This document shows positions 1 through 5,531 of a stretch of 8,104 nucleotides of DNA, piece after piece. The notes under the pieces are model-generated. The model made no database searches and was not told the DNA's origin. It saw nothing but the letters and a program-made list of their open reading frames with translations. Both the position numbers and the translations under genes were made by a program. Positions within the stretch are counted from its first letter, which is position 1. The number at the start of each line of letters is the position of its first letter. Source of the stretch: Acidobacterium sp. (GTDB taxonomy: Bacteria; Acidobacteriota; Terriglobia; Terriglobales; Acidobacteriaceae); contig PMAM01000059.1 of NCBI GenBank assembly GCA_003152595.1, positions 54,799-62,902 of the forward strand. The letters run 5' to 3'.

Positions 1-516
1 AACCTGATCCCGCTGATCTTTCTCCACGATGTGAACGGGTTCATGGTCGGTCGCGATGCGGAGTGGAGCGGGATCATTCGCTCGGGCGCCAAGATGGTGA
101 CGGCGGTTTCCAACTCCGTGGTGCCGAAGATCTCCGTGATTGTGGGGGGATCGTTCGGTGCGGGCAACTATGCCATGTGCGGCAAGGCGTACGATCCGAG
201 GTTCATCTTTGCCTGGCCGACGGCGCGTTATGCAGTGATGAGCGGCGATTCGGCTGCGAATACCCTGGTGGAGATTCGCATCCGGCAGCTGGAGCGCGGC
301 GGCCGGCAGCTGAGCGACCAGGAAAAGCAGGAGCTGATCGCGTCGATCAAGGCCACCTACGAGGCGCAGACCGACTGCCGGTACGCGGCGGCGCGGTTGT
401 GGGTGGATGCCATCATCGATCCGGCGCAAACCAGGGAGGCTTTGCTCACCGCGTTGGAGGCGGTGGCGCTGAATCCGGACGTGCCGAAGTTCAATCCGGG
501 CATCCTCCAAACGTAA
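1..516 (+). CDS. Acyl-CoA carboxylase carboxyltransferase (beta) subunit, C-terminal part; probably methylcrotonyl-CoA carboxylase
   Basis: Only the last 171 codons are in the window; the gene begins upstream. The product is the carboxyltransferase subunit of a cytosolic biotin-dependent acyl-CoA carboxylase, which moves a carboxyl group from carboxybiotin to an acyl-CoA. The visible part is the crotonase-like C-terminal carboxyltransferase half. It shows FMVGR (residues 14-18 of the fragment), the glycine-rich GGSFGAGNYAMCG oxyanion/CoA-binding stretch (49-61), the WPTARYAVMSGD block (72-83), and a YAAARLWVDAIIDP segment (128-141) that matches the RLWDDGVIDP-type end of MccB/PccB proteins. 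The wording, especially GAGNYxMCGxAYxPRF, is closer to methylcrotonyl-CoA or geranyl-CoA carboxylase than to propionyl-CoA carboxylase. The HMG-CoA lyase 1.7 kb downstream supports methylcrotonyl-CoA (leucine degradation). The family call is secure; the exact substrate is inferred. The biotin-carrying alpha subunit is not in the window. Confidence 0.9.
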   Translation, partial: NLIPLIFLHDVNGFMVGRDAEWSGIIRSGAKMVTAVSNSVVPKISVIVGGSFGAGNYAMCGKAYDPRFIFAWPTARYAVMSGDSAANTLVEIRIRQLERGGRQLSDQEKQELIASIKATYEAQTDCRYAAARLWVDAIIDPAQTREALLTALEAVALNPDVPKFNPGILQT

Positions 517-585
517 CTGGCTAACGTAACCATTTCGCCATGGTTTTCGCTCCGTTTCCCTGCACATGGGGAGTATTCTCAAACC

Positions 586-990
586 ATGCCTTCATCTTCG
601 GCTGCATCGCCGCGCAAAACGCGCGGCCCTCGGAATGCTATCGCCCGCGGCTGGTGGAAGGCGCTATGGCCGGTGCTGATCGGCATCGCCATTACACCCT
701 TCACGGTGCGTCTGGCCGGCGTTTTAGCGCTTGAAGGGCCGAAGGCGTTCGCACTTCTTTATCCCTGGTTCGACGTGCTGCGCAGCCGGGTGCTGCATTC
801 GCCCGCGGATCTGGTGGGTCGTGCGTATGAGTACATGCTGTATCTGCAGTTCCCTTTTTACGGGCTGCTGATGACGTTTACGTTTCGGGCCGGCCGCCAT
901 CTGCGGGCGGTAATCATTGGGCTCCTCGCGCACTTCACAGGGCTGATGCTGGTGGTGGTGCTGGCCTGGCTCGGACAGATGCCGCAATGA
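586..990 (+). CDS. Small hypothetical multi-pass membrane protein (134 aa)
   Basis: I do not recognise a family. The N-terminus is short and basic (SPRKTRGPR, residues 8-16), which would keep it cytoplasmic. Hydrophobic segments follow at about 26-48, 83-100 and 107-129, with a weaker one near 53-66, so three or four membrane passes are likely. A GRAYEYMLYLQFPFY stretch (78-92) is rich in aromatic residues. No catalytic motif is visible. The ATG at 586 has a poor Shine-Dalgarno (GGGGAG at 568-573, 12 nt away). The gene starts 69 nt after the carboxyltransferase stop and ends 24 nt before the next membrane protein, so it is probably part of the same transcript. The antisense frame here is also open, but hydrophobic runs typical of membrane helices appear only in the plus frame. 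Confidence 0.72.
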   Translation: MPSSSAASPRKTRGPRNAIARGWWKALWPVLIGIAITPFTVRLAGVLALEGPKAFALLYPWFDVLRSRVLHSPADLVGRAYEYMLYLQFPFYGLLMTFTFRAGRHLRAVIIGLLAHFTGLMLVVVLAWLGQMPQ

Positions 991-1014
991 TCCCCGGAGC
1001 AAGGTAAACGGGCC

Positions 1015-1800
1015 ATGACACGCCACAGGGTGCTGACGCGGATGCTGATCACGCAGCTGCGGCTCCGCTTCCTGGTGGCGCTGATTGCCCTGATTCTGAT
1101 CTGCACCGGGCTGACGCTTTGGTTTTTGGTGGCATGGCATCGCCACGGCGATACGTACGCTCTGGTTTTAGGCCAGCTCTTCAGCTTCTTCACCTCGGTC
1201 ATCATTGCCACCGTCACCCTGACGTATCTCCATGTCTCACGCCGATCGCTCGCCGCCGCCGAAGCGGCCACAGCTCTGCAGCGCGAGCAGTGGGAAGCGC
1301 GCCTCACTGTGCAGCCCCGCTTCTGGATGGGAATTCGCACCGAGTCGGGGGACCGCTTTACGGCGCGGCCGATCGCGGTCACCTATCGCCGCGATCGCGC
1401 CGACAATGGGCAGTTCTACTACGACACGGTGCAGTGGCCGCAGGTTGTGGTGGATGTATGGAACGATGCCGAGCGCTCGTTTCGTGTGTCGGGCTACGGC
1501 CTGTGGGTGCGCGATGAGGAGCACCTTGCTATCGAGCGGTCGCTTTCGGGGTTTGTGGTTCCACCCAACGAGCTGCGCTCGTTCCCGGTGACCCAGGAAC
1601 TGATCGCGCTCAGCGTCCGGCAACGGCAGTTTCAGGAGCGGTATGAGCGACCGCCATGTGAAGAGAGCGTGATCGGGCTGCGCCTGCACTACTCGGACTG
1701 GCGCGACGATAACCGCTCCAGCCGCGACGCTTTCTATATGCTCCTGAGTCCGCCACTTGCGCGGGATTTGTGCATCCAACGTATCGAACGCAATGTCTGA
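1015..1800 (+). CDS. Hypothetical two-helix membrane-anchored protein with soluble C-terminal domain (261 aa)
   Basis: I do not recognise a named family. Two strong hydrophobic helices lie at about 19-41 and 49-72. They are followed by an Ala/Glu/Arg-rich helix (about 75-97, probable coiled coil) and a soluble C-terminal part (98-261). That part carries alternating strand-like segments such as PQVVVDVWND (142-151), FRVSGYGLWVRD (156-167) and VIGLRLHYSDWRDD (219-232), suggesting a beta-rich domain. With a short basic N-terminus and two passes, both ends would face the cytoplasm (inference). The layout resembles membrane-tethered sensor or scaffold proteins, but no enzyme or ligand motif is evident. 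The ATG at 1015 is preceded by GGAGCAAGG (996-1004), about 10 nt away; an in-frame ATG nine codons later (1042) is possible. Its stop overlaps the next start by 8 nt, so translation is probably coupled. Confidence 0.78.
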   Translation: MTRHRVLTRMLITQLRLRFLVALIALILICTGLTLWFLVAWHRHGDTYALVLGQLFSFFTSVIIATVTLTYLHVSRRSLAAAEAATALQREQWEARLTVQPRFWMGIRTESGDRFTARPIAVTYRRDRADNGQFYYDTVQWPQVVVDVWNDAERSFRVSGYGLWVRDEEHLAIERSLSGFVVPPNELRSFPVTQELIALSVRQRQFQERYERPPCEESVIGLRLHYSDWRDDNRSSRDAFYMLLSPPLARDLCIQRIERNV

Positions 1801-2179
1801 GGCAGTTTCTTCTTCTCATCTTCAGGGTTCCGCGGCCCGGCGGCCGGACCGTTCGTTCGTGCTGTTGCTGACGCCGCTGGTCGCGGTGTCGGCGCCGTCG
1901 CTGGTATTTTGCGCGCTGGTGTTTGTCCTGCGGCTGCACGGATTCCCCGCTGCTCAGGCCGATTTCCACTTTCCTGCTCAAACGGTGTGGGACCGTGTGT
2001 TTGCCCTGGAGGTTTCGGCCTACCAGTTCGTTGCACGGTGGAACTCGGCGGCGACGCTGGCGGCGACGGCCTTCTTTGTCTCGACGATTGTGCTGCCGCG
2101 CTGGCGCAGCTACCTCGCCCTGGCGCTGATACCCTATGGCTTGTTGCTGTGCGCGGACTTCACCCTGCGCTGGCGCTAG
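1793..2179 (+). CDS. Small hypothetical membrane protein (128 aa)
   Basis: No family is recognised. A polar N-terminal tail of about 20 residues precedes a long hydrophobic segment (21-47). A soluble loop of about 35 residues follows (FPAAQADFHFPAQTVWDRVF, 51-70, and on), then two more helices (about 85-102 and 105-123) and a short basic end (LRWR). I chose the ATG at 1793 over an in-frame TTG at 1757 because it overlaps the preceding stop as ATGTCTGA, an arrangement that favours coupled translation, and because the extra 12 residues look like read-through of the upstream gene. No clear ribosome binding site precedes it, which also fits coupling. HMG-CoA lyase starts 12 nt after its stop. It may work with the preceding two-helix protein, but this rests only on position. 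Confidence 0.7.
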   Translation: MSEAVSSSHLQGSAARRPDRSFVLLLTPLVAVSAPSLVFCALVFVLRLHGFPAAQADFHFPAQTVWDRVFALEVSAYQFVARWNSAATLAATAFFVSTIVLPRWRSYLALALIPYGLLLCADFTLRWR

Positions 2180-2191
2180 AACGCTGTTGCT

Positions 2192-3067
2192 ATGACTTCG
2201 TCGATCAAGATTATCGAGTGTCCTCGCGACGCCTGGCAGGCTCTGGCGAAGCCGATCCCTGTCGAGATTAAGGCCGACTACCTGCGCACCCTGGTGGCCG
2301 CCGGATTCACGCACATCGACGCCGTCTCCTTTGTCTCGCCAAAAGCGGTTCCGCAGATGGCCGACTCCGAGCAGACGCTTGCGTTGCTCGATCCGCCGGA
2401 TGACGTTGAGATCATCGGTATTGTTGTGAACGCGAAGGGCGCCGAGCGCGCGATCGCGACGGACGCTGTCTCGACGCTTGGGTTTCCCTACTCCATCTCG
2501 CCGGAATTTCTGCGGCGAAACCAGAACCAGACGCCGGAGGAATCTCTTGAGGCGCTCGAAGGGGTGGGTCAGGCGGCTTTCCAGGCTGGGCTCTCCGTCG
2601 TTGTCTACATCTCGATGGCCTTCGGGAACCCGTACGACGACCCGTGGAGCCTGGACGAGGTGATTGCGGCCTGCGACCTGCTCACCGATTCCGGGTTCAC
2701 GCAGATTTCGCTTGCCGACACGGTGGGACTCGCCACGCCGCAGCAGGTTTCGCGCCTGGTAGCAGCGGTGTTCGACAGTGTCGACGAGTCGGTCGAGATC
2801 GGTGTGCATCTGCATGCGCGGCCCGAGGACGCTCCCGCGAAAATCGCCGCCGCGTACAACGCCGGCTGCCGGCGCTTCGATATGGCCCTCGGTGGATTCG
2901 GCGGCTGCCCTTTCGCGCAGGACGCGCTGGTGGGTAATGTCGCGACGGAGATTGCCCTCGCGGAGCTTCAGCGGCTGGGGGCGGAACTACCGCGTCTGCA
3001 ACCGCTCGATGGGCTCCACGCCGCTGCCGCTGAGATCGAGAGACGCTATTCTCATGCAGTGCAGTGA
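2192..3067 (+). CDS. Hydroxymethylglutaryl-CoA lyase (divergent), DRE-TIM metallolyase family
   Basis: Cleaves 3-hydroxy-3-methylglutaryl-CoA to acetyl-CoA and acetoacetate, the last step of leucine degradation. It is a cytosolic TIM barrel using a divalent metal. At 291 aa it has the usual bacterial length (about 300). Residues matching the known active site are visible: R12 and D13 (PRD motif), SFVSPKAVPQM (46-56), D176 in SLADTVG, H206 and H208 of the HxH metal motif, C239 in GGFGGCPFA, and N249 in GNVATE. Against the human enzyme these correspond to R41, D42, D204, H233, H235, C266 and N275. Differences are PRDAWQ in place of PRDGLQ, D43 where the family has Glu (human E72), and HLHA in place of HCHD. 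A lyase of the same fold with another acyl-CoA substrate is therefore possible. The ATG at 2192 lacks a good ribosome binding site and probably relies on coupling to the gene 12 nt upstream. Confidence 0.87.
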   Translation: MTSSIKIIECPRDAWQALAKPIPVEIKADYLRTLVAAGFTHIDAVSFVSPKAVPQMADSEQTLALLDPPDDVEIIGIVVNAKGAERAIATDAVSTLGFPYSISPEFLRRNQNQTPEESLEALEGVGQAAFQAGLSVVVYISMAFGNPYDDPWSLDEVIAACDLLTDSGFTQISLADTVGLATPQQVSRLVAAVFDSVDESVEIGVHLHARPEDAPAKIAAAYNAGCRRFDMALGGFGGCPFAQDALVGNVATEIALAELQRLGAELPRLQPLDGLHAAAAEIERRYSHAVQ

Positions 3068-3183
3068 GTCGCTGGAACGCGGCCGGGAGTGGGGCTAAAG
3101 CGGTGCTGAACGCTGTTAGTCGGACGGGTACTACAGAGTGGTTCAGCCCTGATTTTATGCGGCTTTTGCGGCGTCCTGTGCGG

Positions 3184-3189
3184 TAGAAT
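3184..3189 (+). promoter_or_regulatory. Possible sigma-70 type -10 box upstream of the slipin gene
   Basis: TAGAAT lies 26 nt before the slipin ATG in the only sizeable gap on the plus strand (3068-3215). It differs from TATAAT at one position. No good -35 box stands at the usual 16-18 nt distance; a TTGCGG at 3166-3171 is only 12 nt away. The location, just after the leucine-degradation unit and before the slipin/SPOR pair, is where a promoter would be expected. The call rests on one hexamer plus position. Confidence 0.35.
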
Positions 3190-3215
3190 CACAGCCAGGC
3201 GTAAGGTACCCGGCT

Positions 3216-4001
3216 ATGTTCAGCGTCCCTATCCTCGTCGTTATTGTTGTTGTCGTTCTCTACCTGCTCAATTCAATCAAGATCCTGCGTGAGTATGAGC
3301 GTGGCGTGATTTTTCGCCTGGGGCGGGCGCTGCCTCAACCCAAGGGTCCCGGAATTATTCTTGTTTTTCGGCCCATCGATCAGATGGTTCGCGTCTCCCT
3401 GCGACAGGAAGTGATGGAAGTGCCGCCGCAGGATGTGATCACACGCGACAACGTGACCATCAAGGTCAACGCCGTGATCACGATGCGGGTGCTCGATCCG
3501 GCGAAGGCGGTGATTGAGGTTTCGAACTACGTTTATCAGACGTCGCAGTTCGCACAGACAACGCTGCGGAGCGTGCTGGGCGAAGTGGAGCTGGACGGCC
3601 TGCTGTCGCATCGCGACGCACTGAACCAGCGGATCCAGACGATCATCGATCAGCGGACCGAGCCGTGGGGCGTGAAGGTCGTGAGCGTCGAGGTGAAGCA
3701 GGTCGACCTGCCCGACACGATGCTGCGCGCGATGGCCCGCCAGGCGGAGGCGGAGCGCGAGAAGCGGTCGAAGATCATCAATGCGGAAGGCGAATTTATG
3801 GCCGCACAGAAGCTGGTCGAGGCTGCGAATCTGCTGGCGGAACAGCCTGTGACCCTGCAATTGAAGTATTTGCAGACGCTGACCGATATCGGGGTGGAGA
3901 AGAACACGACCATTGTGTTTCCGCTGCCGATGGAATTGATCTCTCTGCTGGGGCACGGGGTGGGTGCGAAGCTGAATCCGGCGCCACCTGAAACGAAATA
4001 A
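3216..4001 (+). CDS. Slipin: stomatin/prohibitin-like SPFH domain membrane protein
   Basis: A 261-aa SPFH-family protein of the slipin (prokaryotic stomatin) type. These oligomerise into ring- or cage-like assemblies on the inner face of the cytoplasmic membrane and are linked to membrane microdomains and control of membrane proteases. A single hydrophobic anchor (residues 3-18) precedes the SPFH domain (about 21-185), recognisable from IKILREYERGVIFRLGR (21-37), VPPQDVITRDNVTIKVNAV (69-87) and LRSVLGEVELDGLLSHRD (117-134). A charged helix (about 172-210, probable coiled coil with RQAEAEREKRSKIINAEGE) follows, then the typical NTTIVFPLPMEL tail (230-241). The ATG at 3216 follows AAGG (3203-3206) at 9 nt. 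Bacterial slipins usually sit next to an nfeD-type gene; none is adjacent here. The next gene, 27 nt on, encodes a SPOR protein instead. The family is certain; the cellular role is not known. Confidence 0.95.
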   Translation: MFSVPILVVIVVVVLYLLNSIKILREYERGVIFRLGRALPQPKGPGIILVFRPIDQMVRVSLRQEVMEVPPQDVITRDNVTIKVNAVITMRVLDPAKAVIEVSNYVYQTSQFAQTTLRSVLGEVELDGLLSHRDALNQRIQTIIDQRTEPWGVKVVSVEVKQVDLPDTMLRAMARQAEAEREKRSKIINAEGEFMAAQKLVEAANLLAEQPVTLQLKYLQTLTDIGVEKNTTIVFPLPMELISLLGHGVGAKLNPAPPETK

Positions 4002-4028
4002 CGGGTTCTCATCCCCCAGAGGTCCCTT

Positions 4029-4757
4029 ATGCCTTTACGATACGACACCGAAGTAGAGCAGGAAGAACTCAGGGGCCGGCGCTCGGGCGCCGCCCTGGGA
4101 CGCGCCGTTGGAACCGACACCGAGATTGCCCTGGGGACGCGTTCCCTGCTGGCGATTTTCTTCGGCCTGGTGCTGATCTGCGCGGTGTTCTTTGGGCTGG
4201 GTTACTCGGTAGGCCGGGCAAGCGGGACACGCGCTGCTGAGCCACCGGCCACGGAGACGGCCAGTTCGGCCGCGGACAGCCACCCGTCGAAGCCTTCGCC
4301 GGATCAGACGCTGACTCCTGTGGAAACGCCGCCGAGTGCTGCGAGCGACGGCGGTACACCGAGCGCGGAGAACCCACCCGAAACGCAGGCGACCGCTCCG
4401 CGTCCTGCCACTGCAACGGCGCCCGCATCCAGTACGCCGGCTTCAACTCCGGTGAACCCCTTCCAGAGCCCGTCGACCTCGGCTGCGACTGCGCCAGCCG
4501 CCAGGGCCGCGACGCTGCAGCCAGTTGTTGCGACCACCGCGACGAGCTTGATGGTCCAGGTGGCCGCGGTCCGGGTTCCGCAGGACGCGCAAATTCTGGT
4601 GGATGCGCTGAAGAAGCACGGATACGCCGCAGTGGTGCGGAATGAACCGCAGGATCAGCTATTGCACATCCAGCTTGGACCATTTGCGACGCGTGCCGAT
4701 GCGACGGCGATGCGGACGAAGCTGCTGGGGGACGGGTATAACGCGGTGGTGAAATAG
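4029..4757 (+). CDS. Membrane-anchored SPOR domain protein
   Basis: A 242-aa bitopic protein with the layout of FtsN/DedD-type SPOR proteins. It has a charged cytoplasmic N-terminus (1-38), one transmembrane helix (about 39-61, SLLAIFFGLVLICAVFFGLG), a long low-complexity Pro/Ala/Thr/Ser linker (about 66-172) that would cross the periplasm, and a C-terminal SPOR domain (173-242). The SPOR domain begins LMVQVAAVRVPQDAQ and includes the HIQLGPFATRADA turn (213-225) that is its signature. SPOR domains bind glycan strands stripped of stem peptides, usually at the division septum, so a role in division or wall remodelling is likely. Outside the SPOR domain it shares no recognisable FtsN motif, so I give no gene name. 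The ATG at 4029 has a good ribosome binding site (AGAGG at 4018-4022, 6 nt away). It is probably co-transcribed with the slipin gene and ends at a strong terminator. Confidence 0.92.
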   Translation: MPLRYDTEVEQEELRGRRSGAALGRAVGTDTEIALGTRSLLAIFFGLVLICAVFFGLGYSVGRASGTRAAEPPATETASSAADSHPSKPSPDQTLTPVETPPSAASDGGTPSAENPPETQATAPRPATATAPASSTPASTPVNPFQSPSTSAATAPAARAATLQPVVATTATSLMVQVAAVRVPQDAQILVDALKKHGYAAVVRNEPQDQLLHIQLGPFATRADATAMRTKLLGDGYNAVVK

Positions 4758-4782
4758 ACAGCTACTGGTTACTGGTTACGGA

Positions 4783-4807
4783 GAGCGGGCTGAGCGCCCG
4801 CTCTTTT
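4783..4807 (+). terminator. Rho-independent terminator after the SPOR gene
   Basis: A perfect 8-bp stem, GAGCGGGC (4783-4790) with GCCCGCTC (4796-4803), closes a 5-nt loop (TGAGC) and is followed by TTTT (4804-4807). It begins 25 nt after the SPOR stop codon. The opposite-strand acyltransferase gene ends at 4818, so minus-strand transcripts also pass through the hairpin, but they lack a U-run after it. It should therefore act mainly on the plus-strand unit. Confidence 0.85.
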
Positions 4808-4817
4808 CGTTTGGGGT

Positions 4818-5528
4818 TCAGGTTCGCATCCACTCCGGCAGGCCCGACGCAACGATGGCGTGAATTGCTTCCATCAGGTCTTCTCGCGTTGCGTAATCCT
4901 GGGGCCGCACCGGCGCGTGAAAAACGACATGCGCCGTTCCGGGAAAGATCCTTACGCTGCCCTTCTTCATCATGCTCTCGGTGCCGTAAATCGAGACGGG
5001 GACGACGGGGGCTCCCGATTCTTCCGCCATGTAGAAAGGGCCCTTTTTGAAGGGTTGCAGATGTCCGTCGCGAGAACGCGTGCCTTCGGGAAACGACAGG
5101 ACATGAATTCCGGATGCGAGGGTCCGCTTCGCGATTTCCGCGCTCTCCATCGCGCTTTCGACGCGGCCGTCACGGTCGACGGGGATGTAGCCGGCGAGGC
5201 GCATGGCCCATCCGAGAACGGGGATTTTCATGAGGGAGCGCTTGAGGACGACAGCGACAGGCAGCGGCAGAAGCTGAATGAGAATCGGCGGGTCGAGATT
5301 CGAGACGTGATTGGCGAGGAAGATGTAGCGCTGCGAAGGGTCGAGTGGCTGGCGCCAAACTGATTCAACGCGAATCCCTGCACACCGTATTCCGGACCGG
5401 ACGACGATCATCGCCGCACGATACATGGGCAGGATGTTACGGGTCAGGATGGTCCAGGGAATGGCCACGATGGCGACCGGGAGGCTCAGGACGATCCAGG
5501 TACCGAGCAGGAAAATGGTGGCAAACAT
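4818..5528 (-). CDS. plsC: 1-acyl-sn-glycerol-3-phosphate acyltransferase (PlsC family)
   Basis: Transfers an acyl chain to lysophosphatidic acid to form phosphatidic acid, the second acylation in phospholipid synthesis, at the inner face of the cytoplasmic membrane. The 236-aa length is typical. A hydrophobic N-terminus (about 5-29) anchors it. The catalytic HxxxxD motif is NHVSNLD with H74 and D79. The substrate-binding FPEGTRS motif is at 146-152. RSLMKIPVLGWAM (97-109), with YIPVDRDGR just after, matches the block between them, and the PVVPVSIYG-type strand comes later. The ATG at 5528 lies 3 nt after the mpl stop with no evident ribosome binding site, so it is probably translated by coupling as the last gene of the dapF-LD-carboxypeptidase-mpl unit. 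Relatives acylate other lysolipids, so substrate choice is less certain than family. Confidence 0.93.
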   Translation of the reverse strand: MFATIFLLGTWIVLSLPVAIVAIPWTILTRNILPMYRAAMIVVRSGIRCAGIRVESVWRQPLDPSQRYIFLANHVSNLDPPILIQLLPLPVAVVLKRSLMKIPVLGWAMRLAGYIPVDRDGRVESAMESAEIAKRTLASGIHVLSFPEGTRSRDGHLQPFKKGPFYMAEESGAPVVPVSIYGTESMMKKGSVRIFPGTAHVVFHAPVRPQDYATREDLMEAIHAIVASGLPEWMRT

Positions 5529-5531
5529 GGT

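Noticed and set aside
1610..2815. A 401-codon open frame on the minus strand opposite the 128-aa membrane gene and HMG-CoA lyase
   Set aside because: It is Arg/Gln/Gly-rich, motif-free and spans two good plus-strand genes, as expected of a shadow frame in GC-rich DNA.
3273..3956. A 227-codon minus-strand open frame opposite the slipin gene
   Set aside because: His/Leu/Arg-rich with no domain; the plus strand encodes a full SPFH protein over the same bases.
4069..4683. A 204-codon minus-strand open frame opposite the SPOR gene
   Set aside because: Shadow of the low-complexity Pro/Ala linker; no recognisable domain.
4763..4779. Tandem ACTGGTT repeat just before the terminator
   Set aside because: Two short copies only, with no further units or related sites in the window; probably chance.
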